This document shows positions 43,769-52,666 of a stretch of DNA of 55,167 nt, in pieces; position 1 is the first letter of the stretch; each line of letters begins with the position of its first letter. Under the pieces are notes generated by a model. It searched no databases. It was not told the origin of the DNA and worked only from the letters and a program-made list of their open reading frames with translations. Source of the DNA: Acidimicrobiaceae bacterium RAAP-2. GTDB lineage: Bacteria > Actinomycetota > Acidimicrobiia > Acidimicrobiales > RAAP-2. The stretch is from assembly GCA_001443545.1 (NCBI GenBank), contig LMAD01000013.1, positions 1 through 55,167 of the forward strand. Direction: 5' to 3'. A program made the position numbers and the translations under genes.

Positions 43769-45126
43769 CCCTCTCCACCCGTCTCACGCTCCTGCTGATC
43801 GCGATCACGGCGCTCGTCGCGCTGCTGGTCGGCGGCTACTCGGTCACCACCGGCACGCACGCGCAGTACGCGACGCTCAACAACGCGATCGACACGGTGG
43901 CGACGAGCGGCGCCGGCCATCCGCTCACCGCCCTGAGCGACGCGATCAACATGGTCCAACAGGACAACCTCAACCTCACGCTCGAGGTCATCGACTCGAC
44001 GGGCCACGTCACCACCGTCGCCAGCGGGACGGTCGCGCTACTGGATCGGCCAACTCGAGCGGACGTGCTGGCCTCGCTCGACGGCCTACACACCTCACGC
44101 GACCTACCCGGCTTCGTCTACCGATCGATCGCCATCGGCGGGGGGGATTACCTCCTCATCGCGGGATCGACGAGCGCCATCGCCGCGTCCTCGCACCGCG
44201 TGGTCGTGCGGACCGTGCTCGTCGGCATCATCGCGGCTCTCGTCATGGGCGTCGTCGCGCGACTCTTCATGCGTCGCGACCTGCGAACCTTCGCCGCGCT
44301 CACCTCATTCGCCACCCGCGTCGCCCACGGGGCCGTCGACGAGCAGCCGCCCGACGCTTCGGGCAGCACCGACGTGCGAGAGCTGCAGCGCGCCCTCGCC
44401 CAGATGGTCTCCGCCCTCCAGTCGACGATCGAGACCGAGAAACGCACCAGCGAGGCGATGCAGCGGTTCATCGGGGACGCCTCACACGAGTTACGCACCC
44501 CACTCACGGTCATCAAGGGCTACACCGACCTGCTGGCCAATACCACGATCGACGACGCCCAGCGAGAGCGGGCGCTCAACCGGATGCGCAGCGAGACGGT
44601 GCGAATGGAGTCACTCGTCGGCGACCTGCTGTTCCTCGCCGAGGTGCGCGAGGTCGGTCGCCACGACCACGTCGAGCTCGACCTCAGTGAGGTCGTCACC
44701 GCCGCGGTCCACGACTTCGAGCTCGACTACCCCGACCGTCCGCTGACCAAGGCGATCGCACCGTCGATCCGGATCGAGGCGCGCCGAGAGTACGTCGAAC
44801 GACTGCTGGCCAACGCGCTCGTCAACGTGGTCCGTCACACGGGACCAACGGACCCGCTGCGGGTCACCGTGCGCGGGGGCGAGCGCGTCACGCTGCGGAT
44901 CGAGGACGGGGGACCCGGACTACCGGCCGCGTCCTACGGCCAGCGACTCGAGGAGTTCCGCCGGTTCGACCCGTCCCGCTCGCGAGCGTCGGGCGGATCA
45001 GGACTGGGGATGAGCATCATGGCCGACGTCACCGACGCGCTGGGCGGCACCCTCACCACCGAGCGGAGCGACCTGGGCGGGCTGGCCCTGGTCTTCGTCT
45101 TCCCGCCAATCGGCGAGCGAGGTTAG
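43765..45126 (+). CDS. Membrane sensor histidine kinase
   Basis: A 453-aa kinase with TM1 (about 7-29), an extracellular sensor of about 118 residues, TM2 (about 149-168), a HAMP-like linker, a HisKA domain with phospho-His241 (FIGDASHELRTPLTVIKGYT) and an ATPase domain with an N box (LANALVNVVRHTG), a G1 box (IEDGGPGLP) and a G2 box (GGSGLGMSIM). It starts GTGA-overlapped with the regulator gene, its probable partner. The sensed signal is unknown. Confidence 0.95.
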   Translation: MTLSTRLTLLLIAITALVALLVGGYSVTTGTHAQYATLNNAIDTVATSGAGHPLTALSDAINMVQQDNLNLTLEVIDSTGHVTTVASGTVALLDRPTRADVLASLDGLHTSRDLPGFVYRSIAIGGGDYLLIAGSTSAIAASSHRVVVRTVLVGIIAALVMGVVARLFMRRDLRTFAALTSFATRVAHGAVDEQPPDASGSTDVRELQRALAQMVSALQSTIETEKRTSEAMQRFIGDASHELRTPLTVIKGYTDLLANTTIDDAQRERALNRMRSETVRMESLVGDLLFLAEVREVGRHDHVELDLSEVVTAAVHDFELDYPDRPLTKAIAPSIRIEARREYVERLLANALVNVVRHTGPTDPLRVTVRGGERVTLRIEDGGPGLPAASYGQRLEEFRRFDPSRSRASGGSGLGMSIMADVTDALGGTLTTERSDLGGLALVFVFPPIGERG

Positions 45127-45404
45127 TGACGTTCCTCGAGGAGCGCCAGGCGACTCTTGAACTCCGCCTCGTCGAGTTCACCCTTGGCGAAACGGGTTCG
45201 CAGGATCTCGATCGCCCCTTCGTTGGTCGATCCGTGGGTCGAGACGTCCCCGTACTCGTGATGATGGTGACCACCCCGGTAGTGACGCACCGAGTAGATC
45301 GCGCCCAGCACGACGACGGACCAGAAGAGAATCATGAAGATGACCATCACCACCCACCAACCGGGTCCCGCGCCCTGCCCGTACTGCCAGCCGTATCCAC
45401 CCAT
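45123..45404 (-). CDS. SHOCT-domain membrane protein
   Basis: A 93-aa protein with a Gly/Tyr-rich N-terminus, one TM helix (about 16-40), a His cluster (GGHHHHEYG) and a C-terminal SHOCT motif (IEILRTRFAKGELDEAEFKS). SHOCT segments are short oligomerisation elements common in Actinobacteria. The stop overlaps the kinase stop by 4 bases. The His cluster could bind metal. Confidence 0.88.
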   Translation of the reverse strand: MGGYGWQYGQGAGPGWWVVMVIFMILFWSVVVLGAIYSVRHYRGGHHHHEYGDVSTHGSTNEGAIEILRTRFAKGELDEAEFKSRLALLEERH

Positions 45405-45510
45405 GGCGGTTGCCTCCTTCAGGTCCTAACCGAACGATAGACCTGGCTCGGCGGTGACTTATCGGCTTCTTATGGCGCCGAGCGAATTCCCGGCGCGGTA
45501 CCCTACGCCC

Positions 45511-45897
45511 ATGACCACCATCACCTACTCCCTCGTCGCCCTCGACTGCCCCGATCCGGTGGCCCTGGCTGCCTTCTACGCCCAACTGACCGGTTGGGCG
45601 GTCGAACCGCTCGGCGACTTCTCACCCGAGTTGGTCTCGTGGATCGAATTGGTGAGTGACGGTCAACCCACGATCGCCTTCCAACGCGTGGCGAACTACG
45701 TCGAGCCGACCTGGCCGGTCGGGGACGTGCCCCAGCAGCTCCACCTCGACTTCGACGTCGACGACCTCGACGAGGGGGAACGGACGGTCCTGGGCTTCGG
45801 CGCGCGCAAGGCCGACTTCCAGCCGGGCGAGACGTTCCGGGTCTACCTCGACCCGGTCGGACACCCGTTCTGTCTCGTTCTAAAGGCCCACCAGTAG
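45511..45897 (+). CDS. VOC-fold (glyoxalase-like) protein
   Basis: A 128-aa single-module VOC protein: YSLVALDCPDPVALAAFYAQ, LTGWAVEPLG, the central QLHLDFDVDDLDEGERTVLG and the closing FRVYLDPVGHPFCLV are typical of actinobacterial glyoxalase-like proteins of unknown substrate. TACCCT ends 6 nt before the ATG, suggesting a leaderless mRNA. Confidence 0.88.
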   Translation: MTTITYSLVALDCPDPVALAAFYAQLTGWAVEPLGDFSPELVSWIELVSDGQPTIAFQRVANYVEPTWPVGDVPQQLHLDFDVDDLDEGERTVLGFGARKADFQPGETFRVYLDPVGHPFCLVLKAHQ

Positions 45898-45906
45898 CGT
45901 TTGCAC

Positions 45907-46146
45907 ATGACAATTCGAATGCTCGGCACCTCGTGGTGCGGCGATTGCGCCCGCGCCAAAGCACTGTTAACCCGCCACGAGATCCCCTTCGAGTGGATCG
46001 ACATCGAGCTCGACGATGACGCCGCGGCCGAGGTGGAACGACTCAACGGGGGCCGGCGCGTCGTGCCGACGATCCTGCTGGAGGACGGTGTCGTCCTCGT
46101 CGAGCCGAGTGACGAGGAGCTCGGATCCCATCTCGGTCTGATTTGA
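45907..46146 (+). CDS. Glutaredoxin-like (mycoredoxin-type) protein
   Basis: A 79-aa thioredoxin-fold protein with active site CGDC (MLGTSWCGDCARAKALL), the cis-Pro in RRVVPTILLEDG and the final Gly helix. Mycoredoxins reduce mycothiol-mixed disulfides in Actinobacteria; that partner is inferred. ATG 45907 lies 9 bases after the VOC stop. Confidence 0.88.
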   Translation: MTIRMLGTSWCGDCARAKALLTRHEIPFEWIDIELDDDAAAEVERLNGGRRVVPTILLEDGVVLVEPSDEELGSHLGLI

Positions 46147-46258
46147 CGCAGACCATGGCCGCACCCGGATCGTGAGGGCGCCGAGACCCCTCGTCGCGCC
46201 GATCGAGCGATGGTCTCGCGTCCGGGGCGGGGCCACTCGGACCGACGGCGCGGATCTG

Positions 46259-46264
46259 TATAGA
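46259..46264 (+). promoter_or_regulatory. -10 element of the tRNA-Asp/tRNA-Phe unit
   Basis: TATAGA lies 40 bases upstream of the tRNA-Asp start. A -35 sequence at the right distance is weak. Confidence 0.4.
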
Positions 46265-46304
46265 CTGGTCCTTCGCGTCGTCGGACCTCGGTTCGGCGAA
46301 CCGA

Positions 46305-46379
46305 GGACCTGTGGTGCAGCTCGGAGTGCACGCCGCCCTGTCAAGGCGGAGGTCGCGGGTTCAAATCCCGTCAGGTCCG
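46305..46379 (+). tRNA. tRNA-Asp (anticodon GTC)
   Basis: A 75-nt cloverleaf. The acceptor stem GGACCTG pairs with CAGGTCC, with discriminator G at 46379. Anticodon GTC lies within CGCCCTGTCAAGGCGG, and the T arm carries GGTTCAAATCC. The 3' CCA is not encoded. Confidence 0.95.
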
Positions 46380-46406
46380 CTCGACACCTTCGGGTGGAGA
46401 GGTTTT

Positions 46407-46482
46407 GGTCGAGTAGCTCAGTTGGTAGAGCGCGCGCCTGAAAAGCGCGAGGTCACCGGATCGACGCCGGTCTCGACCACCA
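46407..46482 (+). tRNA. tRNA-Phe (anticodon GAA)
   Basis: A 76-nt cloverleaf. The acceptor GGTCGAG pairs with CTCGACC, followed by discriminator A and an encoded CCA (46480-46482). The anticodon loop is CTGAAAA. It lies 27 bases after tRNA-Asp and is probably co-transcribed. Confidence 0.95.
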
Positions 46483-46491
46483 GTGCCCGGT

Positions 46492-46749
46492 TCACCCACC
46501 TTCGGTGACCAGGGCTCGGTGGTGGTGACGACTCGGCGTCGACTCCCACGGCCCACGAACGACGACGTCGCGGTGCCCCCGGCGCGCGACGGTCACCCCG
46601 CTGCGCGTGACGACCCGCCACACCGGCTCGACCGTCGCGACGACCGAGGAATCGCGGTGCACCTCCACGAGGTACCAGGTCGGTCGGTGACGCGAACGCC
46701 GGGTGGACCGGTAGAGGAATCGGGTGGCTCGCGGCGTAGTCTCGGACAT
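46492..46749 (-). CDS. Possible small basic protein
   Basis: An 85-aa frame (ATG 46749) with a beta-like core (TWYLVEVHRDSSVVATVEPV, WRVVTRSGVTVARRG) and a basic, His-rich tail. It is divergent from the hydrolase gene and ends 10 bases beyond tRNA-Phe. No homologue recognised and no strong ribosome-binding site; it may be spurious. Confidence 0.4.
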   Translation of the reverse strand: MSETTPRATRFLYRSTRRSRHRPTWYLVEVHRDSSVVATVEPVWRVVTRSGVTVARRGHRDVVVRGPWESTPSRHHHRALVTEGG

Positions 46750-46789
46750 GGCACGACCGTACCGAGGTCGTGTCACAACGGAGGCTCTC

Positions 46790-47842
46790 GTGTCACCACT
46801 CCCGTCCATCGTCCCGCGCTACGCCGATCAGCCCGCCGATGCCCCGTGGCCGACGATCGACTGGCCGGAGGGGCCGCCGCGGGCCGACCTCGACGCGATC
46901 GTGGAGTCGGCGTTCGTCGAACCGGCCCTCAACGAGACCAACGCCGTCGTGGTGGTCCACCACGGCCGAATCGTCGCCGAACGCTACGGCGGCACTACCC
47001 CGTCCTTCACCGGTCCCGGTGAGCCGGTCGGCCGGTCAACCCCGATGATCTCGTGGTCGATGGCCAAGTCCGTCCTGCACGCCGCCCTCGGCACGCTCGT
47101 CGACGAGGGTCGACTGGACCCCTCGTCCCCGGCGCCGGTGCCCGAGTGGCAAGACGACCATCGCGCCGCGATCACCCTCGCCGACCTGTTGGCGATGCGC
47201 GACGGCCTCGACTTCGTCGAGGCCTACGAAGTCGACCAGCCGAGCCACGTCATCGAGATGCTCTTCGGGACCGGCCAAGGCGACACGGGGGCCTTCGCCG
47301 CCGCCCGACCGTTGGCCCACGAGCCCGGCTCGACCTTCAACTACTCGAGCGGCACCACCAATATCGTGAGCCGGCTCGTCGCCGACGTCGTCGGGCGAGG
47401 GGACGCCTACCACCAGTTCCTCGCCGACCGACTCTTCGAACCCCTCGGCATGCGCAGTGCGCGAGCCACCCTCGACGAATCAGGGGTCTTCGTCGCATCG
47501 AGCTACCTCCACGCGACCGCGCGCGACTTCGCGAGGTTCGGCCTGCTCTACCTGCGCGGTGGACGCTGGGAACACGGGGCGGTCCTCTCCACAACGTGGG
47601 CCGACACGGCCCAGGTCCCGCGGAGCCGGGACGCCGAGAGCGGCCACTACTACTCGTGGCACTGGTGGGTCATCGGTGACCGCTACGGCACGTACGGGGC
47701 CCACGGCTACGAGGGCCAACTCATCAGTGTCGCCCCCGCGCTCGACGCGGTGATTGTTCGGCTCGGACGGACGCCCGAGGAGAACGCCCCGGCGCTCGAC
47801 GCCTGGCGCGCCCGTCTGCTCGACGCGCTCGCCGTGAACTAG
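46790..47842 (+). CDS. Serine beta-lactamase/esterase-fold hydrolase
   Basis: A 350-aa protein from GTG 46790, chosen for GGAGG 5-6 nt upstream. Catalytic motifs of the class-C beta-lactamase/EstB group are SMAK (ISWSMAKSVLHAAL, the SxxK Ser-Lys), Tyr in FNYSSGTTN and HGYEGQ near the C-terminus. No signal peptide is seen, so it is probably a cytoplasmic esterase or peptidase of the 6-aminohexanoate-hydrolase type rather than a secreted beta-lactamase. It overlaps the convergent pyrE gene tail by 4 bases. Confidence 0.88.
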   Translation: MSPLPSIVPRYADQPADAPWPTIDWPEGPPRADLDAIVESAFVEPALNETNAVVVVHHGRIVAERYGGTTPSFTGPGEPVGRSTPMISWSMAKSVLHAALGTLVDEGRLDPSSPAPVPEWQDDHRAAITLADLLAMRDGLDFVEAYEVDQPSHVIEMLFGTGQGDTGAFAAARPLAHEPGSTFNYSSGTTNIVSRLVADVVGRGDAYHQFLADRLFEPLGMRSARATLDESGVFVASSYLHATARDFARFGLLYLRGGRWEHGAVLSTTWADTAQVPRSRDAESGHYYSWHWWVIGDRYGTYGAHGYEGQLISVAPALDAVIVRLGRTPEENAPALDAWRARLLDALAVN

Positions 47843-48390
47843 GCGCCCTCGTAGGGGAAGCCGAGGTCCTCGGCGGTGTAGACGGCCGCGAAGGGCCAGC
47901 CCTCCTTCGCCGCGAGCGAGGCCGCGGTGCCGCCCCGGTCGACGAGGGCGAGGAGCAAGACCACCTGAGCACCGGCGTCGCGTACCGCGCGGGCGGCCTC
48001 GAGCAGGCTGGTCCCGCGGGTGACGGTGTCCTCGGTCACCACGACGAGGTCACCGGGCTCGAGGGCCCCCGCAATCCGCCCCCCGGCCCCGTGGTCCTTG
48101 ACCTCCTTGCGCACCGAGAAGGCGCGCAGGGGACGCCCGCGCGTGGCCGCGATGGCGGCGGTGATGTAACTCGCTCCGTCGGCGCCCATGGTCAGCCCGC
48201 CGATGGCGGTCGCCTCGGGCGGCACGCGATCGAGCAGGAGCGACGCGACGTCCACCATGACCTCGGGCGCGCTGATTGTCTGCTTGGAGTCGATGAACCA
48301 GGTGGAGCTGCGACCCGACTTCAGGGTGAACTCGCCGCGGCGCACCGCGTGTTCGAGCAGGTGGGCGCGCACGCGCTCGTACGCGCTCAC
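47839..48390 (-). CDS. pyrE: Orotate phosphoribosyltransferase
   Basis: A 183-aa enzyme that makes orotidine 5'-phosphate from orotate and PRPP in pyrimidine synthesis. GEFTLKSGRSSTWFIDSKQT is the N-terminal substrate region, FSVRKEVKDHGAGGRIAG the flexible loop, and DLVVVTEDTVTRGTSLLEAA the PRPP motif. It is the last gene of a purF-purM-pyrE operon and overlaps purM by 4 bases. The shortish length is normal for actinobacterial PyrE. Confidence 0.95.
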   Translation of the reverse strand: MSAYERVRAHLLEHAVRRGEFTLKSGRSSTWFIDSKQTISAPEVMVDVASLLLDRVPPEATAIGGLTMGADGASYITAAIAATRGRPLRAFSVRKEVKDHGAGGRIAGALEPGDLVVVTEDTVTRGTSLLEAARAVRDAGAQVVLLLALVDRGGTAASLAAKEGWPFAAVYTAEDLGFPYEGA

Positions 48391-49448
48391 GCCAGGCGCA
48401 CCAGTCCCGAGCCGGACTCGATCCGTCCCACGATCGAGGCCACGATCCCGAGGTCGCCCGCGATCGAGATGACGTCGGCGGCGACCTCGGGATCGGTGAC
48501 GAGCACCATGCCCAGGCCGCAGTTGAAGACCCGCACCATCTCTTCGGCCGTCACCGGACCGCGGCGCTGGATCTCGAAGAAGATCTCCGGGGTCTCGAAC
48601 GTGTCGAGGTCGATGACCGCGTCGAGGTGCTCGGGCAGCACCCGCACGACGTTGCCCACGATCCCCCCGCCGGTGATGTGCGCGATCGCGTGGACCGCAC
48701 TCGGGTAGGCGTCACGAGCCGCCAACGCCGCCGGCGCGTAGATGACTGACGGTCGCAGCAACTCCTCACCGAGCGTGCTCGTCGCGCCGGCGAAAGCCGG
48801 TCGGTCGAGCGCGGCGTTGTCGGCGAGCAGGACCCGCCGCGCCAATGAGTAGCCGTTGGAGCGCAACCCCGGGGATCCGAATCCGACGATGGCGTCACCG
48901 GGCTGGACCCGCTCGGGACCGAGTTCGGCGCCCCGCTCCACGACCCCGACCGCAAACCCGGCCACGTCCAAGTCGTCGGGACGCATGACCCCACCGTGCT
49001 CGGCCGTCTCGCCGCCGAGCAACGCGGTCCCGGCGATGCGACAACCCGCCGCGATTCCGCCGACGAGCTCTTCGAGCCGGGCCGGATCCAGCGAGCCCAC
49101 GGCCACGTAGTCGAGCAGGAAGAGCGGCTCGGCCCCGACGCAGACGAGGTCGTCGACGAGCATCGCCACCAGGTCCAGTCCCACGGTGTCGTATCGCCCG
49201 ACCAGACGGGCGACTTCGAGTTTGGTGCCGACCCCGTCAGCCGACGCCACCAGCACCGGATCGTAGTAGCGGTCGCGGTCGAGGTGGAAGAGTCCGCCGA
49301 AGCCGCCGATGCCCCCGAGCACCCCCGGCCGATTCGTGCTCGCCACCGTCGCGGCGATGCGACGCACGGCGTCGTCCCCGGCGTCGATCGACACGCCCGC
49401 CGAGGCGTACGTCAATCCCGTCGGGCCGAGGTCGAGGAGTCGACTCAC
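48387..49448 (-). CDS. purM: Phosphoribosylformylglycinamidine cyclo-ligase
   Basis: A 353-aa AIR synthetase, step 5 of purine synthesis. LTYASAGVSIDAGDDAVRRI, VLVASADGVGTKLEVARLVG, TALLGGETAEHGG and HITGGGIVGNVVRVLP are the ATP/FGAM motifs. It overlaps purF by 4 bases upstream and pyrE by 4 downstream, so the three are translationally coupled. Confidence 0.96.
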   Translation of the reverse strand: MSRLLDLGPTGLTYASAGVSIDAGDDAVRRIAATVASTNRPGVLGGIGGFGGLFHLDRDRYYDPVLVASADGVGTKLEVARLVGRYDTVGLDLVAMLVDDLVCVGAEPLFLLDYVAVGSLDPARLEELVGGIAAGCRIAGTALLGGETAEHGGVMRPDDLDVAGFAVGVVERGAELGPERVQPGDAIVGFGSPGLRSNGYSLARRVLLADNAALDRPAFAGATSTLGEELLRPSVIYAPAALAARDAYPSAVHAIAHITGGGIVGNVVRVLPEHLDAVIDLDTFETPEIFFEIQRRGPVTAEEMVRVFNCGLGMVLVTDPEVAADVISIAGDLGIVASIVGRIESGSGLVRLA

Positions 49449-50860
49449 CAGCGCGCCCGCGACTGGCCGATGGTCACCGGTGTCGGTGCAGGGTACTCCC
49501 CGGTCAAGCAGGCGTCACAGCAGGCGTCCCCGACCTCCACCGCGGCGCGAAGGTCCGCCATCGAGATGAAGGCGAGTGAGTCACAGCCGATGAACGCACG
49601 CATCTCCTCGAGGGTGTGATTGGCCGCGAGGAGGTCCTCGCGGTTCGGGGTGTCGATGCCGTAGTAGCAGGGCCAGACGAACGGTGGGGAGGAGATCCGA
49701 AGGTGGACCTCACGCGCGCCAGCGTCGCGAAGCATCCGAACCAGGGCCCGGGTCGTGGTGCCCCGCACGATCGAATCGTCTACCACGACGAGGCGTTGAC
49801 CCTCGATCGTGTCGCGCAGCGGATTCAGCTTGCGCCGCACGCCGGCGGCGCGCTGGGCTTGGTCGGGGGTGATGAAGGTTCGCCCGATGTAGCGATTCTT
49901 CACCAATCCGTAGCCGAAGGGCGTGCCCGACGCCTTGGCGTAGCCTTCGGCGGCGGGAATGCCCGAGTCGGGTACCCCCATCACGAGGTCGGCCTCGACC
50001 GGCGACGAGGTGGCCAATCGTTCGCCCATGCGGCGACGCACCGAGTGGACCTGGTGGCCCATGAGGTAGGCGTCGGGCCGGGCGAAGTAGACGAATTCGA
50101 AGATGCAGAGTCTGGTCGGCCCCGCCGCGGGTTCGAGCAGCCGCGTCGAGGTCATCCCGCGCTCGGTGATCGTCACCATCTCGCCGGGTTCGACCTCACG
50201 AACGAAGGTCGCGCCGACGACGTCGAGCGCGGGGGTCTCCGAGGCCACAACCCACCCCTCGGGCGCCTCGGGCGAGCCCAGCCGACCGAGGCAGAGGGGG
50301 CGGAACCCGTGGGGGTCGCGTACCGCGTGGATCGCGTCGGCCTCGAGCACCACCATGGAGAACGCCCCCTCGGCCTGACGAAGGACGTCGTGGAGTGCCT
50401 CGGGCAACGAGGCACCGGCGAGCACGGCGTGCGCCAGCAGTTCGGCCACGAGGTCCGAGTCCGAGAGCATCGCGGTCATGTGCAGGCCCGCCGCCTCGGC
50501 CAGCGCGACGGTGTTGGTCAGATTCCCGTTGTGCGCGAGCGCGAAGCCCGACGTACCGGCCGACCGGAACACCGGTTGGGCCGCGGTCCAATTCGCCGAG
50601 CCCGACGTCGAGTAGCGCGTGTGACCGATGACCATCGACCCCGAGAGCGCCCGCAGGGTCGTGTCGGCGAATACGTGACTGACCAGACCGTTATCCTTGA
50701 CGACCGTGATCTGGTGGTTCTGGAACGTCGCCATCCCCGCCGACTCCTGGCCCCGGTGCTGGAGCGCGTAGAGCGCGTCGTAACAGGCGTAGGCGACGTC
50801 GTGGCCAGCCGCGACGACGCCCACGACACCGCACGCTTCTTTCACGATCGGCCCGACCAA
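49445..50860 (-). CDS. purF: Amidophosphoribosyltransferase ([4Fe-4S] type)
   Basis: A 471-aa glutamine-PRPP amidotransferase, the first step of purine synthesis. A short propeptide (MVGPIVKEA) precedes the catalytic Cys of CGVVGVVAAG, as in Bacillus-type enzymes. The Fe-S ligand set is present: RLCIFEF, WPCYYGID and the DACCDACLTG tail. The PRPP loop is VVVDDSIVRGTTTRALVRML. The start is TTG 50860, or possibly GTG 50845; neither has a clear ribosome-binding site, so the transcript may be leaderless. Confidence 0.95.
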   Translation of the reverse strand: MVGPIVKEACGVVGVVAAGHDVAYACYDALYALQHRGQESAGMATFQNHQITVVKDNGLVSHVFADTTLRALSGSMVIGHTRYSTSGSANWTAAQPVFRSAGTSGFALAHNGNLTNTVALAEAAGLHMTAMLSDSDLVAELLAHAVLAGASLPEALHDVLRQAEGAFSMVVLEADAIHAVRDPHGFRPLCLGRLGSPEAPEGWVVASETPALDVVGATFVREVEPGEMVTITERGMTSTRLLEPAAGPTRLCIFEFVYFARPDAYLMGHQVHSVRRRMGERLATSSPVEADLVMGVPDSGIPAAEGYAKASGTPFGYGLVKNRYIGRTFITPDQAQRAAGVRRKLNPLRDTIEGQRLVVVDDSIVRGTTTRALVRMLRDAGAREVHLRISSPPFVWPCYYGIDTPNREDLLAANHTLEEMRAFIGCDSLAFISMADLRAAVEVGDACCDACLTGEYPAPTPVTIGQSRARW

Positions 50861-50936
50861 CGGGTCTGGGGAAAAAGCACGCCACAGTCTCGCACAGTCT
50901 CCCAGGGGGCCGGAACGTTCTCGCTACGCTGCATGG

Positions 50937-51878
50937 GTGATCGATTTGCATACGCACTCGACCTATTCAGATGGATCGGACCGACCAGCGGAATTAGCCC
51001 GTCGCGCCCGTGAGGTAGGACTACGGGCTATTGCCCTGACCGACCACGACAGCACCGCCGGCCACGAGGAGATGGCGCTCGCCTGCGCCGCCGAGGGGGT
51101 CGACTACGTCGTCGGGGTTGAGGTCTCGCTTCGCGACAACGAGTTCCCCAAGGTCCGCGCCGGGTCCGCGCCGGGTCCGCGAAACGTCCACGTCCTGGCC
51201 TACTTCGTGCCGACGAACCCGGCCCACCCCGTCCAGCAGTGTCTCGCCGAACTGCGACACGATCGCGACCTGCGCAACGTCGCACTGGTCGACGCCCTGA
51301 GGGATCGGGGCTTCACCAGGCTCGACCTCGCCTACTTGACTGAACTCGCCGGCAACGTCCATTCGATTGGCCGCCCTCATTTCGCGCGCGCCATGTTCGA
51401 GTTGCACCCCGAAATCGTCGGCCCGCGCACCGCCTCAACCTGGAATCAGCTCTTCACCGACTGGCTCGGCGACGGGGGGCAGGCGTACATCCCCAAGGCG
51501 AGCATGTCCATCGAATCGTTCATCGAGTCGACCCGGCACTCCGGAGTCGTCGTCTCCATCGCCCACCCGCTCGTCAACTACCTCGACGACGTGCCCCTCG
51601 CGCACGCCGAGCGGACGATGCCCAAAGTGCTCGCCTCCCTGCGCGAACGTGGCGTGATCGGCATCGAGGCCTACTACGGGAGTAACGACGAACCGACCCG
51701 CGCGCTGATGGTCCGACTGACCCGCAACGCCGGGTTGATCCCCACGGGCGGTTCGGACTACCACGGTTCCTACAAGCAGGACATCGCCCTCGGTCGAGGT
51801 CGCACGGGCGACCTCCACGTGCCCGACCACGTCCTCGAGGAGTTGCGCGGCGCCCACGACGACGCGCTCGTGGACTGA
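50937..51878 (+). CDS. PHP-domain phosphoesterase (TrpH/RNase AM-like)
   Basis: A 313-aa protein with the PHP metal motifs: HTHSTYSDG (5-13), ALTDHDSTAG, GVEVS, SIAHP and GSDYHG. The family hydrolyses nucleoside 3',5'-bisphosphates or 5' RNA ends. An inserted helical part (LRHDRDLRNVALVDALRDRG) is typical of the TrpH branch. A small in-frame duplication (RAGSAPGP) lies near residue 75. TACGCT ends 6 nt before the GTG and no ribosome-binding site is seen, so it is probably leaderless. Divergent from purF. Confidence 0.92.
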   Translation: MIDLHTHSTYSDGSDRPAELARRAREVGLRAIALTDHDSTAGHEEMALACAAEGVDYVVGVEVSLRDNEFPKVRAGSAPGPRNVHVLAYFVPTNPAHPVQQCLAELRHDRDLRNVALVDALRDRGFTRLDLAYLTELAGNVHSIGRPHFARAMFELHPEIVGPRTASTWNQLFTDWLGDGGQAYIPKASMSIESFIESTRHSGVVVSIAHPLVNYLDDVPLAHAERTMPKVLASLRERGVIGIEAYYGSNDEPTRALMVRLTRNAGLIPTGGSDYHGSYKQDIALGRGRTGDLHVPDHVLEELRGAHDDALVD

Positions 51879-52060
51879 ATCGCGAGCGGTCGTCGACGTA
51901 CCGACTCCGCGCAGTTCGTCAGACCCGTGGTGCCAGCGGCGCCTCCCCCGTAGGTTGAGGAGATGAACAGCCGCATCGCTTTCGCCCGCCATCGCACTCG
52001 CCCCTCACCCCGTGGACCCGGTCGAATCGAGTCCCGCGTTCGACGCCGGTCAATCCGCCG

Positions 52061-52564
52061 GTGACCGACGTTCACACGTCGCGACTCCTGTTGCACGCCA
52101 TCGACGTGAACGAGGCCGAACGCATCCTGTCGGCTGTCGCGGGGCCCTCCGACGTGTGGGCTCACGACTTTCCCTTCGAGGGCGACCGTATCGCGGTGGG
52201 GGCCTTCCTCGGGCGGACCACCGAATCGGGTGAACAACGTCCGTTCGGCCACTACCGGATCGCCGATTCCTCCAACGGACTCGCCATCGGAGGAATCGGC
52301 TTCAAGAGCCGCCCGACGAATGGTTACGTCGAGATTGGTTACGGTCTCGTCCCGTCAGCCCGGGGCCACGGCTACGCCGCTGAAGCGCTCACCGCGCTGC
52401 TCGACCTCGCCGCGACCCACGGCGTGCTCGCCGTCATCGCCGCGACGACGCCCGACAACGCCGCGTCACAACGAGTACTTGAACGCGTCGGCTTCGAAGT
52501 GGTGAGGACCGACGATCGACTACGGCACTACGAGGCGTTGCTCGCGCAACGAAGTCCCGAGTAG
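52061..52564 (+). CDS. GNAT-family N-acetyltransferase (RimJ/RimL-like)
   Basis: A 167-aa acetyltransferase starting on GTG. The acetyl-CoA motif A is EIGYGLVPSARGHGYAAEAL (Q/RxxGxG/A form: ARGHGYA), followed by VIAATTPDNAASQRVLERVG typical of RimJ/RimL-type members. The substrate is unknown. It ends 102 bases before the convergent purL end. Confidence 0.9.
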   Translation: MTDVHTSRLLLHAIDVNEAERILSAVAGPSDVWAHDFPFEGDRIAVGAFLGRTTESGEQRPFGHYRIADSSNGLAIGGIGFKSRPTNGYVEIGYGLVPSARGHGYAAEALTALLDLAATHGVLAVIAATTPDNAASQRVLERVGFEVVRTDDRLRHYEALLAQRSPE

Positions 52565-52666
52565 CGGCCGAACTTTTGACGGGTCCGGCAGACGTCTGGT
52601 GGCCATCCATGATCCGGTCGTCAGCAGTGAGACCTCTCGTCGGTTGGTGGGGTTTTGGACGAGCGG

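Noticed and set aside
46305..46482. tRNA-associated integrated element
   Set aside because: No integrase gene and no repeated tRNA 3' end were found on either side.
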